A DNA stretch of 64,000 nucleotides from Segetibacter sp. (GTDB lineage Bacteria; Bacteroidota; Bacteroidia; Chitinophagales; Chitinophagaceae). The stretch spans positions 1 to 64,000 of the forward strand of contig NZ_JAOQAH010000067.1 of assembly GCF_025963695.1 (NCBI RefSeq), written 5' to 3'. Position 1 is the first letter of the stretch. Every line of letters begins with the position of its first letter. Shown one piece after another: positions 44,573 to 53,379 of this stretch. Under the pieces are notes generated by a model that was not told the DNA's origin, did no database searches, and saw only the letters and a list, made by a program, of their open reading frames with translations. A program made the position numbers and the translations under genes.

Positions 44573-46255
44573 TTACTTTCCATATACCTCCAACATCTTT
44601 TTCAAATCCTCTAACGTGTTTATTTCGTCAGGCTTTTTGTCTTTACGCCAGCGGTTAATCCGGGGAAACCGAAGGGCCACTCCGCTCTTGTGACGGTTGC
44701 TGGCTGCAATACCTTCGAATGCAATTTCAAAAACCAGTTCAGGTTTTACTGTTCTTACAGGACCAAATTTTTCGATTGCGTTTCGTTTTACGAAAGAGTC
44801 TACTTCATTGAATTCTTTATCGGTTAATCCGCTGTACGCGCGTGTAAACGGCACCAGTTTTTCTCCATCTCTTACAGCAAAAGTATAGGCAGTATACAAG
44901 TTACTTCTTCTGCCAGAACCCTTTTCGGCATAAATCATTACACAGTCAATAACCAGGGGTTCTATCTTCCATTTCCACCAATCGCCTGTCTTTCGTCCAA
45001 CCTGGTAAATACTAGACTTTCGCTTTATCATAAAACCTTCGGCACCCATTTCTCTTGAAGTCTTTCTAAGTGCCGTTAGTTCATCCCACTTAGCAAACTC
45101 TACAATCGGTGAAAGAATGATGGTTGGTGTGGTTAGAGGTGCTATTAATATTTCTAATTGTTTGCGTCTTTCTGTTAAGGGGCGGTTTCGCCAGTCTTCG
45201 TGGTTGTACTCTAAAAGGTCGTAGGCAAAAAAGGTAATTGGCGTCTCCTGAAGGTTTTTCTTTGTTACATTTTTTCTGCCGATTCTTGTTTGCAATAAAG
45301 CAAAAGGCAAGGGCTTTTTGTCAATACTTGGAATGATTTCTCCGTCTAAGACAGTTCCATCAGGCAACACATGTTTTAATGAATGGTATTCGGGAAATTT
45401 ATCTGTCATTAGTTCTTCACCACGGCTCCAAACGAAGAGTGTATCGTTGCGCTTGATCATTTGCCCCCGAATGCCATCCCACTTCCATTCAACCTGCCAT
45501 TCAGCAGGATCTCCCAGTGTTTCAGGATTTTCATCTAATGCATAGGCAAGATAAAAGGGGTAGGGCTTTGAATAATCTGTAATTGCCGGACTTTCATTTA
45601 AGAGCTCGGCAAAAGTTGTAGTAGATGGATCCCAGTTGCCACTAATGCGATGGGCAATAACCGAAGCTTCAAGGCTGGTAAATTTAGCCAAAGCGTTCAC
45701 CATCATTTTTTGAGAGACGCCAATTCGAAAAGCGCCTGTAATAAGTTTGTTGAAAACAAATCGCTCGTTTTGATTCATTTGTTTCCAGCTATCGAGGATG
45801 AATTCTTTTTTAATGTTCTCATCCTGCTTTTCTATCTGCCGAAAAGTGTCGATGTAAAAGTGCAATGGTTTCGTTTCGACTGATCCGTCAGTTGCTACAG
45901 TCTCAGGTAATAGTAAAGAAATGGTTTCGGCCAGATCACCAACGGTATGATAACTTTCTCCAAACAGCCAACCTGGTAAGCCTGCAACTTCAACACACCA
46001 TGTAATTAGTTGAGTTGTATTTACTGCACGTTTCGGTTTTCTTCCACTAAATAAAGCAATTACCCAAACTTTATCTCTATCGTCGGCCTCTGAAAAATAT
46101 TGAACAAGTGCTTCAAGCTTATCCGTTGTTTTCGTGCTGGTGCCTAATATTTTTACCAGCTCCGCAAAACCACCCAGTCCTTGCGCAGATACAGCACGGT
46201 CTCTTTCGTTGTCTTCGATAACCAGTTTTTCAATATCGCTTGTAAAATCACTCAT
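44573..46255 (-). CDS. ATP-dependent DNA ligase (LigC/LigB-like, ligase-associated repair set)
   Basis: 560 residues: helical N-terminal DNA-binding domain (~1-200), nucleotidyltransferase domain with adenylated Lys258 in VEWKWDGIRGQ, and C-terminal OB fold (~400-555). Other ligase motifs: GTVLDGEIIP, LLEYNHEDWRNRPL, AEGFMIKR, and DWWKWK. An LVDCVMIYAEKGSGRRSNLYTAY-like segment marks motif V region. The ATG at 46255 overlaps the exonuclease stop by 8 nt, showing tight coupling. Partner of the MBL exonuclease, Lhr-core helicase and PdeM. Confidence 0.93.
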   Translation of the reverse strand: MSDFTSDIEKLVIEDNERDRAVSAQGLGGFAELVKILGTSTKTTDKLEALVQYFSEADDRDKVWVIALFSGRKPKRAVNTTQLITWCVEVAGLPGWLFGESYHTVGDLAETISLLLPETVATDGSVETKPLHFYIDTFRQIEKQDENIKKEFILDSWKQMNQNERFVFNKLITGAFRIGVSQKMMVNALAKFTSLEASVIAHRISGNWDPSTTTFAELLNESPAITDYSKPYPFYLAYALDENPETLGDPAEWQVEWKWDGIRGQMIKRNDTLFVWSRGEELMTDKFPEYHSLKHVLPDGTVLDGEIIPSIDKKPLPFALLQTRIGRKNVTKKNLQETPITFFAYDLLEYNHEDWRNRPLTERRKQLEILIAPLTTPTIILSPIVEFAKWDELTALRKTSREMGAEGFMIKRKSSIYQVGRKTGDWWKWKIEPLVIDCVMIYAEKGSGRRSNLYTAYTFAVRDGEKLVPFTRAYSGLTDKEFNEVDSFVKRNAIEKFGPVRTVKPELVFEIAFEGIAASNRHKSGVALRFPRINRWRKDKKPDEINTLEDLKKMLEVYGK

Positions 46256-47294
46256 TTTCAGCGGGGTTTTCGACATCCTCAATTCCAGCCGTTGAGGGGG
46301 TTAGTCCTTCTTCTTCGTCATTGCCATATTCTGTTTTTACTTCTCCGGCCTCAATTCCTAATTCGTTCAGATACCTGCTGAATGTTGCCTGGAAACCGTG
46401 TGTGACAAACACTTTTTCTGCGCCGGTTGCTTTTACTGCTTGTAATAAGCCGGGCCAGTCTGCATGGTCGCTCATTACGAAACCTGCGTCTACGTTTCTG
46501 CGTCGTGCATTACCACGTACCTGCATCCATCCACTGCAAACTCCTACAACAGGATCTGGGAACCTTTTCATCCACGAGCTTCCATCTGCGCTTGGCGGTG
46601 CAACCACTACGCTTCCTGCCAATTCCACTTTTGCGGTATCATGTGTAATTCGATGAACTTGGGGCAATTTCCAACCTGCTTTAACCAGGGTCTCATGGAT
46701 GTTAAAAATGGCTCCATGTACATAAATCTTTTCTGTCACTTCTGCGATTGCCTGTATTACTCTCTGTGCCTTGCCAAGGCTATAAGCAGTAATTACACTT
46801 GTTTTTTTGTCCGCCGTGTTTTTTTGAATCCAGATTTGAATGTCTTTGTTAATTTGTTCAGGGGACTTCCATTTATAAATAGGTAGGCCGAAAGTGGATT
46901 CTGTTATAAAAGTATTGCACGGCACCGCTTCGAATTGTCCGCTCAGTCCATCGTTGACTACTTTGTAGTCGCCACTAACTACCCAAACTTCTCCTTTGTA
47001 TTCGAGCCTTATTTGCGAAGAACCGATAACATGACCGGCTGGATGAAAAGAGATTTTAACTCCATTCATAAAAATAGTTTCACCCCACTCAACAGTCTGA
47101 TAGGCGTTGTCGCCTAGCCTTAATTGAAGTATTGGTTTAGTATAGCGGTGGCAGAGATAAGATTGTGAGCCCCACCGTGCATGATCGCTGTGCCCGTGTG
47201 TTATTAATGCCTTGTCTACAGGCTTCCAGGGGTCAATATAAAATTGCCCCTGCGGACAGCATAACCCCTTATCTGAAAATTCGATTAATGGCAT
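46248..47294 (-). CDS. Ligase-associated DNA-repair exonuclease (metallo-beta-lactamase fold)
   Basis: 348 residues. MBL/beta-CASP-like hydrolase with the metal motif ITHGHSDHARWG (residues ~31-42), HPAGHVIGS, VVSGDYK and the late MSDHADW. Family start MPLIEFSDKGLCCPQG argues for the ATG at 47294 rather than 47339. It is related to SNM1/Artemis nucleases and is the first gene of the minus-strand arm exonuclease, ligase, helicase. Confidence 0.92.
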   Translation of the reverse strand: MPLIEFSDKGLCCPQGQFYIDPWKPVDKALITHGHSDHARWGSQSYLCHRYTKPILQLRLGDNAYQTVEWGETIFMNGVKISFHPAGHVIGSSQIRLEYKGEVWVVSGDYKVVNDGLSGQFEAVPCNTFITESTFGLPIYKWKSPEQINKDIQIWIQKNTADKKTSVITAYSLGKAQRVIQAIAEVTEKIYVHGAIFNIHETLVKAGWKLPQVHRITHDTAKVELAGSVVVAPPSADGSSWMKRFPDPVVGVCSGWMQVRGNARRRNVDAGFVMSDHADWPGLLQAVKATGAEKVFVTHGFQATFSRYLNELGIEAGEVKTEYGNDEEEGLTPSTAGIEDVENPAENE

Positions 47295-47489
47295 TAAAAG
47301 TTCATTAGCAATTGCTGATAACAGAAAAAACTCTGCCATTGTTCGTTATAGAATTGCGGAGTGATGAGCGATGATTGCCGGCGAATTTGGATCAGTGTTG
47401 GCTATGATAGAGAATGGATGAAGAATGGATAGCGATTTTTTTTCATCGCCGTACTGATGCTATTGGGGGGTGATAGACTTTGTGTTGTT

Positions 47490-47534
47490 TAAGTAAAATG
47501 TTGCACACTTTCAGGATGTACCACATTTTACTTA
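47490..47534. repeat. Perfect 12-bp inverted repeat
   Basis: TAAGTAAAATGT (47490-47501) and ACATTTTACTTA (47523-47534), 21-nt loop. No U-run, so operator or recombination remnant are alternatives to a terminator. Confidence 0.6.
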
Positions 47535-47575
47535 CGCTGATATTTTAAAAAGATGAACAATGATTTGCTGTACAC

Positions 47576-47598
47576 GGGTGTGACACAACAATGTCACA
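47576..47598 (+). repeat. Interspersed intergenic repeat, GTGACACAA form
   Basis: GGGTGTGACACAACAATG then TCAC, between two minus-strand genes. Confidence 0.7.
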
Positions 47599-47616
47599 TT
47601 TACACTCTAATGCTAG

Positions 47617-47910
47617 CTACACAAGAAATTTCCAGATTAGTGATGCTCCTCCGTAAATACAGGTTGCGATAAAAATTCCCTTGGCCGTATGGTCTAACCG
47701 TTTATTTATATATAATGTAAAAATGGCTGCATTGGCAACAAGGGAAACGCTTACCAAAGCGGTCAACAAAGTCCTTTGAACAAGAATAATATGAACAAAC
47801 TCACTGAAGGTAATAACACTTCGAAACTGTATGAGATAGTATAACAGCATACCCAGTACGGGAGCAATAAAGCCAAGTACTAAGCCGAGCTTTAAATTAT
47901 CTTTTAGCAT
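47617..47910 (-). CDS. Small inner-membrane protein, three helices
   Basis: 97 residues with hydrophobic segments ~8-28, ~43-67 and ~78-96. No signature residues. The ATG shares its A with the TAA of surE (TAATG), so the two are translationally coupled. I recognise no named family; Bacteroidota carry similar short proteins next to surE. Function unknown. Confidence 0.75.
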   Translation of the reverse strand: MLKDNLKLGLVLGFIAPVLGMLLYYLIQFRSVITFSEFVHIILVQRTLLTALVSVSLVANAAIFTLYINKRLDHTAKGIFIATCIYGGASLIWKFLV

Positions 47911-48851
47911 TAAGTAAGATTAAAAGTTTTTTCCAGCTTTTCTTTCAGCTTGTAGTTGGTAAGGTCGAACTGCACGGGAACTACACTAGCATAATTATGG
48001 TTTAGTGCCCACACATCGGTGTCGCGGCCTTTGTCGAAATTGACAAACTCGCCGGTTAGCCAATAATATTTTTTGCCGGTTGGGTCAGTACGCTCCGCGA
48101 AGTCTTCTTCGTACTTGGCATAAGCCTGTCGACAGATTTTAAGACCCTTCAGTTGTTCCACTGTTACTGCCGGAAAGTTTACGTTTAAACAAAGATGTTT
48201 GTCTATAGATTTCGTAGTAAGAATTTGCTGCACAATTGAACGGGCATATTTTTTAGCACCGGTAAAATCGGCTTCAAGGCTATAATCAAGCAATGAGAAA
48301 CCAACGCTTGGGATGCTTTCAATAGCTGCTTCAAGAGCGGCAGACATAGTGCCTGAGTAAATAACGTTAATGGAATGGTTTGCTCCATGGTTTACACCGC
48401 TTAAGCAAATGTCTGGCTTGCGGTGCAGTATTTTATCTACTGCAAGCTTCACACAATCAACCGGTGTGCCATTGCATGAGTAAGCCTCTATTTTATCTCC
48501 AAACTGGTTTACCCTTACCATACGTAAGGGAGTGCCGATAGTGATAGCATGTCCCATTCCACTTTGTGCTTTATCCGGCGCAATAACCACTATTTTCCCA
48601 AGATCTTTTACCGCATCTACGAGGGCTGCAAGGCCTGGTGCTGTTACCCCGTCATCGTTAGTGATAAGTATAATAGGTTCCTCCTTTGAGAGCCGCGGGC
48701 GAACAGCGGGAGTACTTGTCTTTGACTCTTTAGCCGCTTTTACCTTTGTATTTTGCTGAGGTTGTTCCGGTCCTCTTCCGGGTTTCAATTTGGTTGAAGT
48801 ATTAGCCTGAAGTTCTTCTTTTTCTACGATATCTTTTTTAGCTTTTGCCAT
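47910..48851 (-). CDS. surE: 5'/3'-nucleotidase SurE
   Basis: 313 residues. A normal SurE core (~58-313) with LITNDDGVTAPGL (Asp-Asp metal site), CNGTPVDCVKLA, LSGVNHGANHSINVIYSGTMSAALEA. It removes phosphate from nucleoside monophosphates. The first ~55 residues are a Lys/Ala/Glu/Pro-rich unstructured extension not usual for SurE. I chose the ATG at 48851; a frame reaches 49019 but would run into the divergent regulator gene. Coupled to the small membrane protein downstream. Confidence 0.9.
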   Translation of the reverse strand: MAKAKKDIVEKEELQANTSTKLKPGRGPEQPQQNTKVKAAKESKTSTPAVRPRLSKEEPIILITNDDGVTAPGLAALVDAVKDLGKIVVIAPDKAQSGMGHAITIGTPLRMVRVNQFGDKIEAYSCNGTPVDCVKLAVDKILHRKPDICLSGVNHGANHSINVIYSGTMSAALEAAIESIPSVGFSLLDYSLEADFTGAKKYARSIVQQILTTKSIDKHLCLNVNFPAVTVEQLKGLKICRQAYAKYEEDFAERTDPTGKKYYWLTGEFVNFDKGRDTDVWALNHNYASVVPVQFDLTNYKLKEKLEKTFNLT

Positions 48852-48962
48852 AAATTCTTTACTTAACGGTGCAAAAGTCATTATAAATATAGTGCCTCCA
48901 AAAAAATGTTTTTGTAAGGCTAATATTATTAGTAATTTGCAGCTAAACAAATTAGCCTTGTT

Positions 48963-49715
48963 ATGTCTCAAGCTGGAAAAAATTTGAAATACCTCAGAAA
49001 ACTTCGGGGGTGGACGCAAGAGGAATTCGCAAGTAAATTAAAGATTAAACGTTCGCTTTTAGGGGCATATGAAGAGGAGCGCGCCGAGCCAAAATTGGAA
49101 GTGCTGGAGATTATTAGCGGCATCTTTAAGATAACCCTGGATGAGTTGTTATTAAAAGATGTAGCTAATGCGAAGGGCAGTACTTACATGGAAAAACGCC
49201 GGCAGTTGAAGATGACTTCAAATATTGCTGAAATACAGTTTGTGCCGGTTAAGGCAGCGGCGGGATATTTGGCCGGTTATGCTGATCCTGATTTTATCGA
49301 CGAGTTAAACACCTTTACGCTTCCTATGTTAGCTGGGGGAAGCTACCGTGCATTCGAAATAATTGGTGACAGTATGTTGCCAACCCAGAGCGGATCTGTG
49401 ATTGTTGGTGAGAAGCTGGAAAATATTGAGGATGTAAAAACAAGCAATACATATATTGTAGTGTCGCGAAATGAAGGGATTGTGTATAAAAGGGTTTTGA
49501 AGAATAACCGTAGTAAAACGAAGGTTACGTTGGTTAGTGATAATCCGATGTATGAACCTTACCAGGTGAATGCAGATGAGATAGTTGAACTATGGCAAGC
49601 CCAAATGATCATTTCAAAGGCGAATGTGCAACAGCGATGGGATGTAAATCAACTAGCGAGCCTGGTAACCAACCTGCAGGAGCAGGTGATCACGATGAAG
49701 AAAAAACTGAATTAA
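48963..49715 (+). CDS. LexA/CI-like regulator: XRE helix-turn-helix plus S24 peptidase domain
   Basis: 250 residues. N-terminal XRE HTH (~5-60, LRKLRGWTQEEFASKLKIKRSLLGAYEEER), linker, then S24 LexA-like peptidase domain (~95-220) with catalytic Ser in GDSMLPT and Lys in GIVYKRV; a C-terminal coiled segment ends the protein. The cleavage-site Ala-Gly pair expected in LexA is not obvious. Such proteins repress genes and may be inactivated by self-cleavage, as in stress or phage control. No phage genes lie nearby, so a chromosomal stress regulator is more likely. Divergent from surE, 111 nt apart. Confidence 0.9.
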   Translation: MSQAGKNLKYLRKLRGWTQEEFASKLKIKRSLLGAYEEERAEPKLEVLEIISGIFKITLDELLLKDVANAKGSTYMEKRRQLKMTSNIAEIQFVPVKAAAGYLAGYADPDFIDELNTFTLPMLAGGSYRAFEIIGDSMLPTQSGSVIVGEKLENIEDVKTSNTYIVVSRNEGIVYKRVLKNNRSKTKVTLVSDNPMYEPYQVNADEIVELWQAQMIISKANVQQRWDVNQLASLVTNLQEQVITMKKKLN

Positions 49716-49766
49716 GAACCTGGGCTGCATGAAGAGTCTTTTAATATTTACGTTTTTACATTGTTC

Positions 49767-50351
49767 TCAGCTAATCTCAATATTGTATTTATTCAATAAA
49801 CCCGCGACATCGGGCAGCGAAAATTTTGCCTTTTTAATCTTATTTTGTTCGGGATCGAAAGCATAATTTTTAGCTGTTCTGAAGTCAGCTTTTTCCAAAA
49901 TCGTTTGCATAAACACTGCATCAGTCAGGTCGCAGTTTTTAAAGACTGCGGCCGATAGGTCAGTTTCTGCAAAATCAACTTGTTTTAAACTGCAGCTATC
50001 AAGAACGGCTTTTTTCATCTTCTTTTTGTAAAAAGAAGAATAATCAAGTTGACAACTTTCAAAAGATGCAGAAAATAAAAAGTTGTTGCATACGCTGAAG
50101 TCCACCCCCATCAACTTACAGTTTAAAAGCCGGATATTCTTTATTCCTGTGTTGCTTAAAATTGCCAGGGAAAGGTTTGAGCCTTTAAAAAAGCAATCTA
50201 TAAAATTGATATTGCTTAAGTCGCTTTTGGAAAAGTTACAGTTGATAAATTCGCACTCAGTAAATTCTGTTACTGTTAATTTCTTCTCTTCATAATCCAG
50301 GTTTTCAAATGTTTTGTCTTCTTGAATGAGGCCTTCCAACATGTTAGTCAT
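49767..50351 (-). CDS. Pentapeptide-repeat protein
   Basis: 194 residues. From ~25 on, the sequence follows the A(D/N)LXX rhythm: CEFINCNFSKSDLSNINFIDCFFKGSNLSLA ... LLNCKLMGVDFS, SFESCQLDYSSFYKK, KQVDFAETDLSAAVFKNCDLTDAVFMQTILEKADF. This forms a right-handed quadrilateral beta-helix. Function unknown; some such proteins mimic DNA and protect gyrase. I use the ATG at 50351 (an ATG at 50342 is equally possible); the frame upstream to 50435 overlaps the repeat at 50423 and is not needed. Confidence 0.88.
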   Translation of the reverse strand: MTNMLEGLIQEDKTFENLDYEEKKLTVTEFTECEFINCNFSKSDLSNINFIDCFFKGSNLSLAILSNTGIKNIRLLNCKLMGVDFSVCNNFLFSASFESCQLDYSSFYKKKMKKAVLDSCSLKQVDFAETDLSAAVFKNCDLTDAVFMQTILEKADFRTAKNYAFDPEQNKIKKAKFSLPDVAGLLNKYNIEIS

Positions 50352-50422
50352 TTGCTTGAATAAACAGAATAGGTGGTTCGAGTAAAATTTGCTTAAAAGG
50401 ATAAAAAGAGGAGTAACGGTAG

Positions 50423-50447
50423 AAGTGAGTGACACAACTATGTTGAG
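50423..50447 (+). repeat. Interspersed intergenic repeat, GTGACACAA form
   Basis: AAGTGAGTGACACAACTATG then TTGAG, between two minus-strand genes. Confidence 0.75.
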
Positions 50448-50476
50448 ATAAGGACAAAAGCTGGCAACAAAAAGAT

Positions 50477-50974
50477 CTAATGAAATCGGGTACGTTCCAT
50501 TAGAAAAGATCCGTTGACAACATGGAAGTTTTTTCCGGTTACTGTATCAATGGCTTGAAAATTAAAAGTGCCTTCAAGCGTATATAACAATTCCTTGGCC
50601 TCGAACGTACCCTTTTTTATGGTAACCGTTCCTTTATACTTATCGTTTGTGTAGTATCTTTTTTGGTCAAGAGGATTTGTGTAGTAAGCTTTGTTTGCAT
50701 TATCCAACACATAAGTAGCGTCTTTTATTGTATCGCTCTTTACTACAAAACCGGCTCCTTCATAAATCTTTGACACATTAATGGTTAAAATAGAGTCGCC
50801 TTTAAAAGTGCAATCAAACACGTTACTATTAATGCCCGCTTCGTCATTTATAACCGTTTCCTTGCCATTGATGCTATACTTAAAATAACCACCCAATAGT
50901 TTTCGGTTTTGGTCTTTTTCGCAGCTGTTTAGCAAAAAAGCAGTTATAATTAATAAGGAGAGAAAATATTTCAT
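50477..50974 (-). CDS. Exported lipoprotein of unknown function
   Basis: 165 residues. Started at 50974 it has a lipoprotein signal peptide with lipobox LLNSC (residues ~12-17), so it is probably anchored to a membrane by Cys. The rest is beta-rich (YFKYSINGKETVINDEAGIN, TINVSKIYEGAGFVVKSDT), like the many small Chitinophagaceae lipoproteins of beta-sandwich type. No named family recognised. The frame upstream to 51034 has no support. Confidence 0.75.
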   Translation of the reverse strand: MKYFLSLLIITAFLLNSCEKDQNRKLLGGYFKYSINGKETVINDEAGINSNVFDCTFKGDSILTINVSKIYEGAGFVVKSDTIKDATYVLDNANKAYYTNPLDQKRYYTNDKYKGTVTIKKGTFEAKELLYTLEGTFNFQAIDTVTGKNFHVVNGSFLMERTRFH

Positions 50975-51205
50975 GCTCGTACAATTTCTTAAAAGTAAAG
51001 TCATTTCTAATGTGGAAAGCATTAAAATATCCACACATGTTTAATAAGTAATGCAAGTAAAGGGTTGCGCCGGGTATGTCAAACCGCATTTAGATCAATA
51101 ACTTTTAATTAAGAAACATTGGCCAATCATAATTTTAGCGATTAAAATAACAGATCGTAACGTTCGAAACAGTTGTTGCGAAAGGGAAATGTGGGTGCAC
51201 ATCGT

Positions 51206-51213
51206 TATTTTTG
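51206..51213 (+). promoter_or_regulatory. TAnnTTTG -7 box before lepA
   Basis: TATTTTTG ends 7 nt before the lepA ATG at 51221, implying a near-leaderless transcript. No clear -33 box at the normal spacing. Confidence 0.45.
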
Positions 51214-51220
51214 CGACAAT

Positions 51221-53005
51221 ATGAAGAATATCAGGAATTTTTGCATCATTGCCCACATCGACCATGGAAAGAGTACGCTTGCTGACCGGCTTTTAGAATT
51301 TACACATACTATCAGCGACCGAGACATGCAGGCGCAGGTGCTGGATGACATGGACCTGGAACGTGAGAAGGGTATTACCATTAAAAGTCATGCAATACAA
51401 ATAACTTATCCCTTTAAGGGCGAGAGCTATACACTTAATCTTATTGATACTCCGGGTCACGTGGATTTTAGCTACGAAGTAAGCCGTGCGCTTGCTGCGT
51501 GCGAGGGCGCGCTGCTGCTTGTTGATGCTTCACAGGGAATACAGGCGCAAACCATTAGTAACCTTTACCTGGCCATTGATAATAATCTTGAGATCATTCC
51601 CGTAATCAACAAAATTGATATGGACGGGGCGATGATTGAAGAGGTGAAGGACCAAATAGTTGAACTGATTGGCTGCAAGCCCGAAACTATATTATTGGCA
51701 AGTGCTAAGAGCGGAATTGGTATTGAAGAAATATTGGCCGCCATAGTGGGGCGTATCCCTGCCCCATCAGGAAATGTAGATGCCCCTTTACAAGCGCTTA
51801 TTTTTGACAGCGTTTTCAATAGCTTCAGGGGAATTATTATTTACTACCGTATTATGAATGGCAGCCTGAAAAAAGGCGATAAGATACAGTTTGCAAGTAC
51901 AAGGACCGAGCATTTTGCTGATGAAGTGGGCGTGCTTAAGCTAACAATGACGGCTAAAGATGAGGTGAAGACAGGTGATGTAGGTTATATTATTACCGGT
52001 ATAAAAAACGCGAAGGAAGTAAAAGTGGGTGATACCATTACGTTGGCTAATAATCCGGCGGAAATGATTAAGGGTTTTGAGGAAGTAAAGCCAATGGTTT
52101 TTGCTGGTATCTTTCCCGTTGAGACCGATGCTTTTGAAGAGTTGCGCGATTGCATGGATAAGCTTCAGTTAAACGACGCATCACTTACGTTTGAACTCGA
52201 GACATCGCAGGCCCTTGGCTTCGGTTTTCGTTGCGGCTTTTTAGGCATGCTGCACATGGAAATAATACAGGAGCGGCTGGAGCGTGAGTTTAATCAAACG
52301 GTAATTACAACAGTTCCCAACGTTAGCTTTATTGCTCATACCTCAAAGGGCGACACGATTACGGTCAACAATCCGACAGAGATGCCAGATCCGACCAAGC
52401 TCGAATCGATAGAGGAGCCTTTTATCAAAGCACAAATTGTTACACACGCCGATTACATTGGCAACATCATGACCCTATGCCTCGGCCGACGGGGTATCAT
52501 CGTTAACCAAAGCTACCTTACCGCCACGCGTGTTGAACTTACATTTGAGTTGCCGCTTACGGAAATCGTTTTTGATTTTTACGATAAACTGAAAAGTTCG
52601 ACCAGGGGCTATGCGTCGTTCGATTATCACCCGATTGGTTACCGTGTAAGTGATATTGTAAAAATGGACATTCTGCTAAATGCGGAGAAAGTGGATGCAC
52701 TTAGTGCGTTGATACATCGAGGACGTGCGCAGGACTTTGGAAGAAAGCTTTGCGAAAAGCTGAAAGAGTTATTGCCTCGCCAACAGTTTCAAATTGTAAT
52801 ACAGGCAGCAATCGGAGCTAAAATCGTTTCGCGCGAAAACATTAGTGCCATGCGGAAAGACGTAACTGCAAAGTGTTATGGAGGTGATATTAGCCGTAAA
52901 CGTAAACTTCTTGAAAAGCAGAAAGAGGGTAAAAAACGTATGAAGCAGATCGGGAATGTCGAGGTTCCACAGGAAGCGTTTTTGGCCGTACTGAAGTTGG
53001 ATTAA
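51221..53005 (+). CDS. lepA: Elongation factor 4 (LepA), translational GTPase
   Basis: 594 residues, typical LepA. G1 [10 protein letters not shown]2 ERGIT-like [16 protein letters not shown]3 DTPGHVDF, G4 NKID, and the C-terminal LepA domain ([39 protein letters not shown]). It back-translocates or remodels stalled ribosomes at the membrane and cytosol. The ATG at 51221 fits the family start [17 protein letters not shown]; a TTG at 51173 is not used. A weak hairpin plus T9 follows at 53031-53071. Confidence 0.96.
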   Translation: MKNIRNFCIIAHIDHGKSTLADRLLEFTHTISDRDMQAQVLDDMDLEREKGITIKSHAIQITYPFKGESYTLNLIDTPGHVDFSYEVSRALAACEGALLLVDASQGIQAQTISNLYLAIDNNLEIIPVINKIDMDGAMIEEVKDQIVELIGCKPETILLASAKSGIGIEEILAAIVGRIPAPSGNVDAPLQALIFDSVFNSFRGIIIYYRIMNGSLKKGDKIQFASTRTEHFADEVGVLKLTMTAKDEVKTGDVGYIITGIKNAKEVKVGDTITLANNPAEMIKGFEEVKPMVFAGIFPVETDAFEELRDCMDKLQLNDASLTFELETSQALGFGFRCGFLGMLHMEIIQERLEREFNQTVITTVPNVSFIAHTSKGDTITVNNPTEMPDPTKLESIEEPFIKAQIVTHADYIGNIMTLCLGRRGIIVNQSYLTATRVELTFELPLTEIVFDFYDKLKSSTRGYASFDYHPIGYRVSDIVKMDILLNAEKVDALSALIHRGRAQDFGRKLCEKLKELLPRQQFQIVIQAAIGAKIVSRENISAMRKDVTAKCYGGDISRKRKLLEKQKEGKKRMKQIGNVEVPQEAFLAVLKLD

Positions 53006-53030
53006 TTAGAAATCAACAGGTCAGGTTACG

Positions 53031-53071
53031 GAGGCTGAAGGCTTGTAGCTAGTGCCTCAAAGTTTTTTTTT
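53031..53071 (+). terminator. Possible lepA terminator
   Basis: GAGGC (53031-53035) pairs with GCCTC (53054-53058), then AAAG and a run of nine T (53063-53071). Stem is short, loop 18. Confidence 0.4.
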
Positions 53072-53100
53072 AACCGACATTTGAATCACAGATGTTTCAT

Positions 53101-53123
53101 TGTTGCGTCGCATTTCGTTCGTC
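53101..53123 (-). repeat. Interspersed intergenic repeat, TTGCGACGCAA form
   Basis: Minus strand reads GAACGAAATGCGACGCAAC, similar to the 25771 and 54405 copies. Confidence 0.75.
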
Positions 53124-53182
53124 TTTTGGTTCATTTGGGATCAGTTTTTAAAGTAATTTTTTTTTACTTAGTAATCACAATC

Positions 53183-53190
53183 TATATTTG
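53183..53190 (+). promoter_or_regulatory. TAnnTTTG -7 box of the his operon
   Basis: TATATTTG ends 4 nt before the ATG of the leader peptide at 53195, so the leader could be leaderless. The -33 area is only a T-run. Confidence 0.5.
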
Positions 53191-53194
53191 CCGC

Positions 53195-53239
53195 ATGAAT
53201 TTAAAGTTGCACAAACATCATCATCACTTCTTGCCTTAG
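53195..53239 (+). CDS. hisL: Histidine-operon leader peptide (MNLKLHKHHHHFLP)
   Basis: A 14-codon frame with five His codons, four in a row (residues 8-11), ending in TAG. It precedes a UUCG-loop terminator and hisG. This is the hallmark of attenuation: scarcity of charged tRNA-His stalls the ribosome in the His run. Starts 4 nt after a -7 box. Too short for routine gene finding but well supported by its composition and position. Confidence 0.9.
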   Translation: MNLKLHKHHHHFLP

Positions 53240-53240
53240 G

Positions 53241-53308
53241 GTAAGCCGTTGTTGTATTGTGTACTCACTATAAAACATTAAAGGGCTTACTTCGGTAAGC
53301 CTTTTTTT
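53241..53308 (+). promoter_or_regulatory. Histidine attenuator: antiterminator segment and intrinsic terminator
   Basis: GTAAGCC (53241-53247, 1 nt after the leader stop) can pair with GGCTTAC (53284-53290). The same GGCTTAC instead pairs with GTAAGCC (53295-53301) across a TTCG tetraloop, followed by seven T (53302-53308). A ribosome stalled at the His codons leaves the first segment free (antitermination); one that reaches the stop covers it (termination). Confidence 0.9.
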
Positions 53309-53379
53309 GTACCCCATCCCAACCTTCCTCTGAAGGGGGAAAGAGGAAAAAGGTATTCAAATAATTAATCTTAAAAATT

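Larger units (their letters stand above)
47295..47616. other. 322-bp intergenic region with a 12-bp inverted repeat
   Basis: Holds an exact inverted repeat (47490-47501 and 47523-47534) and one copy of the GTGACACAA repeat (47576-47598). The exonuclease promoter is presumably inside. No frame supported. Confidence 0.5.

Noticed and set aside
46321..46886. Long plus-strand frames opposite the exonuclease
   Set aside because: Antisense shadows; the minus strand carries the intact MBL motifs.
48963..50435. Prophage remnant around the XRE/S24 regulator
   Set aside because: No integrase, capsid, tail or lysis gene is nearby; flanks are housekeeping genes.
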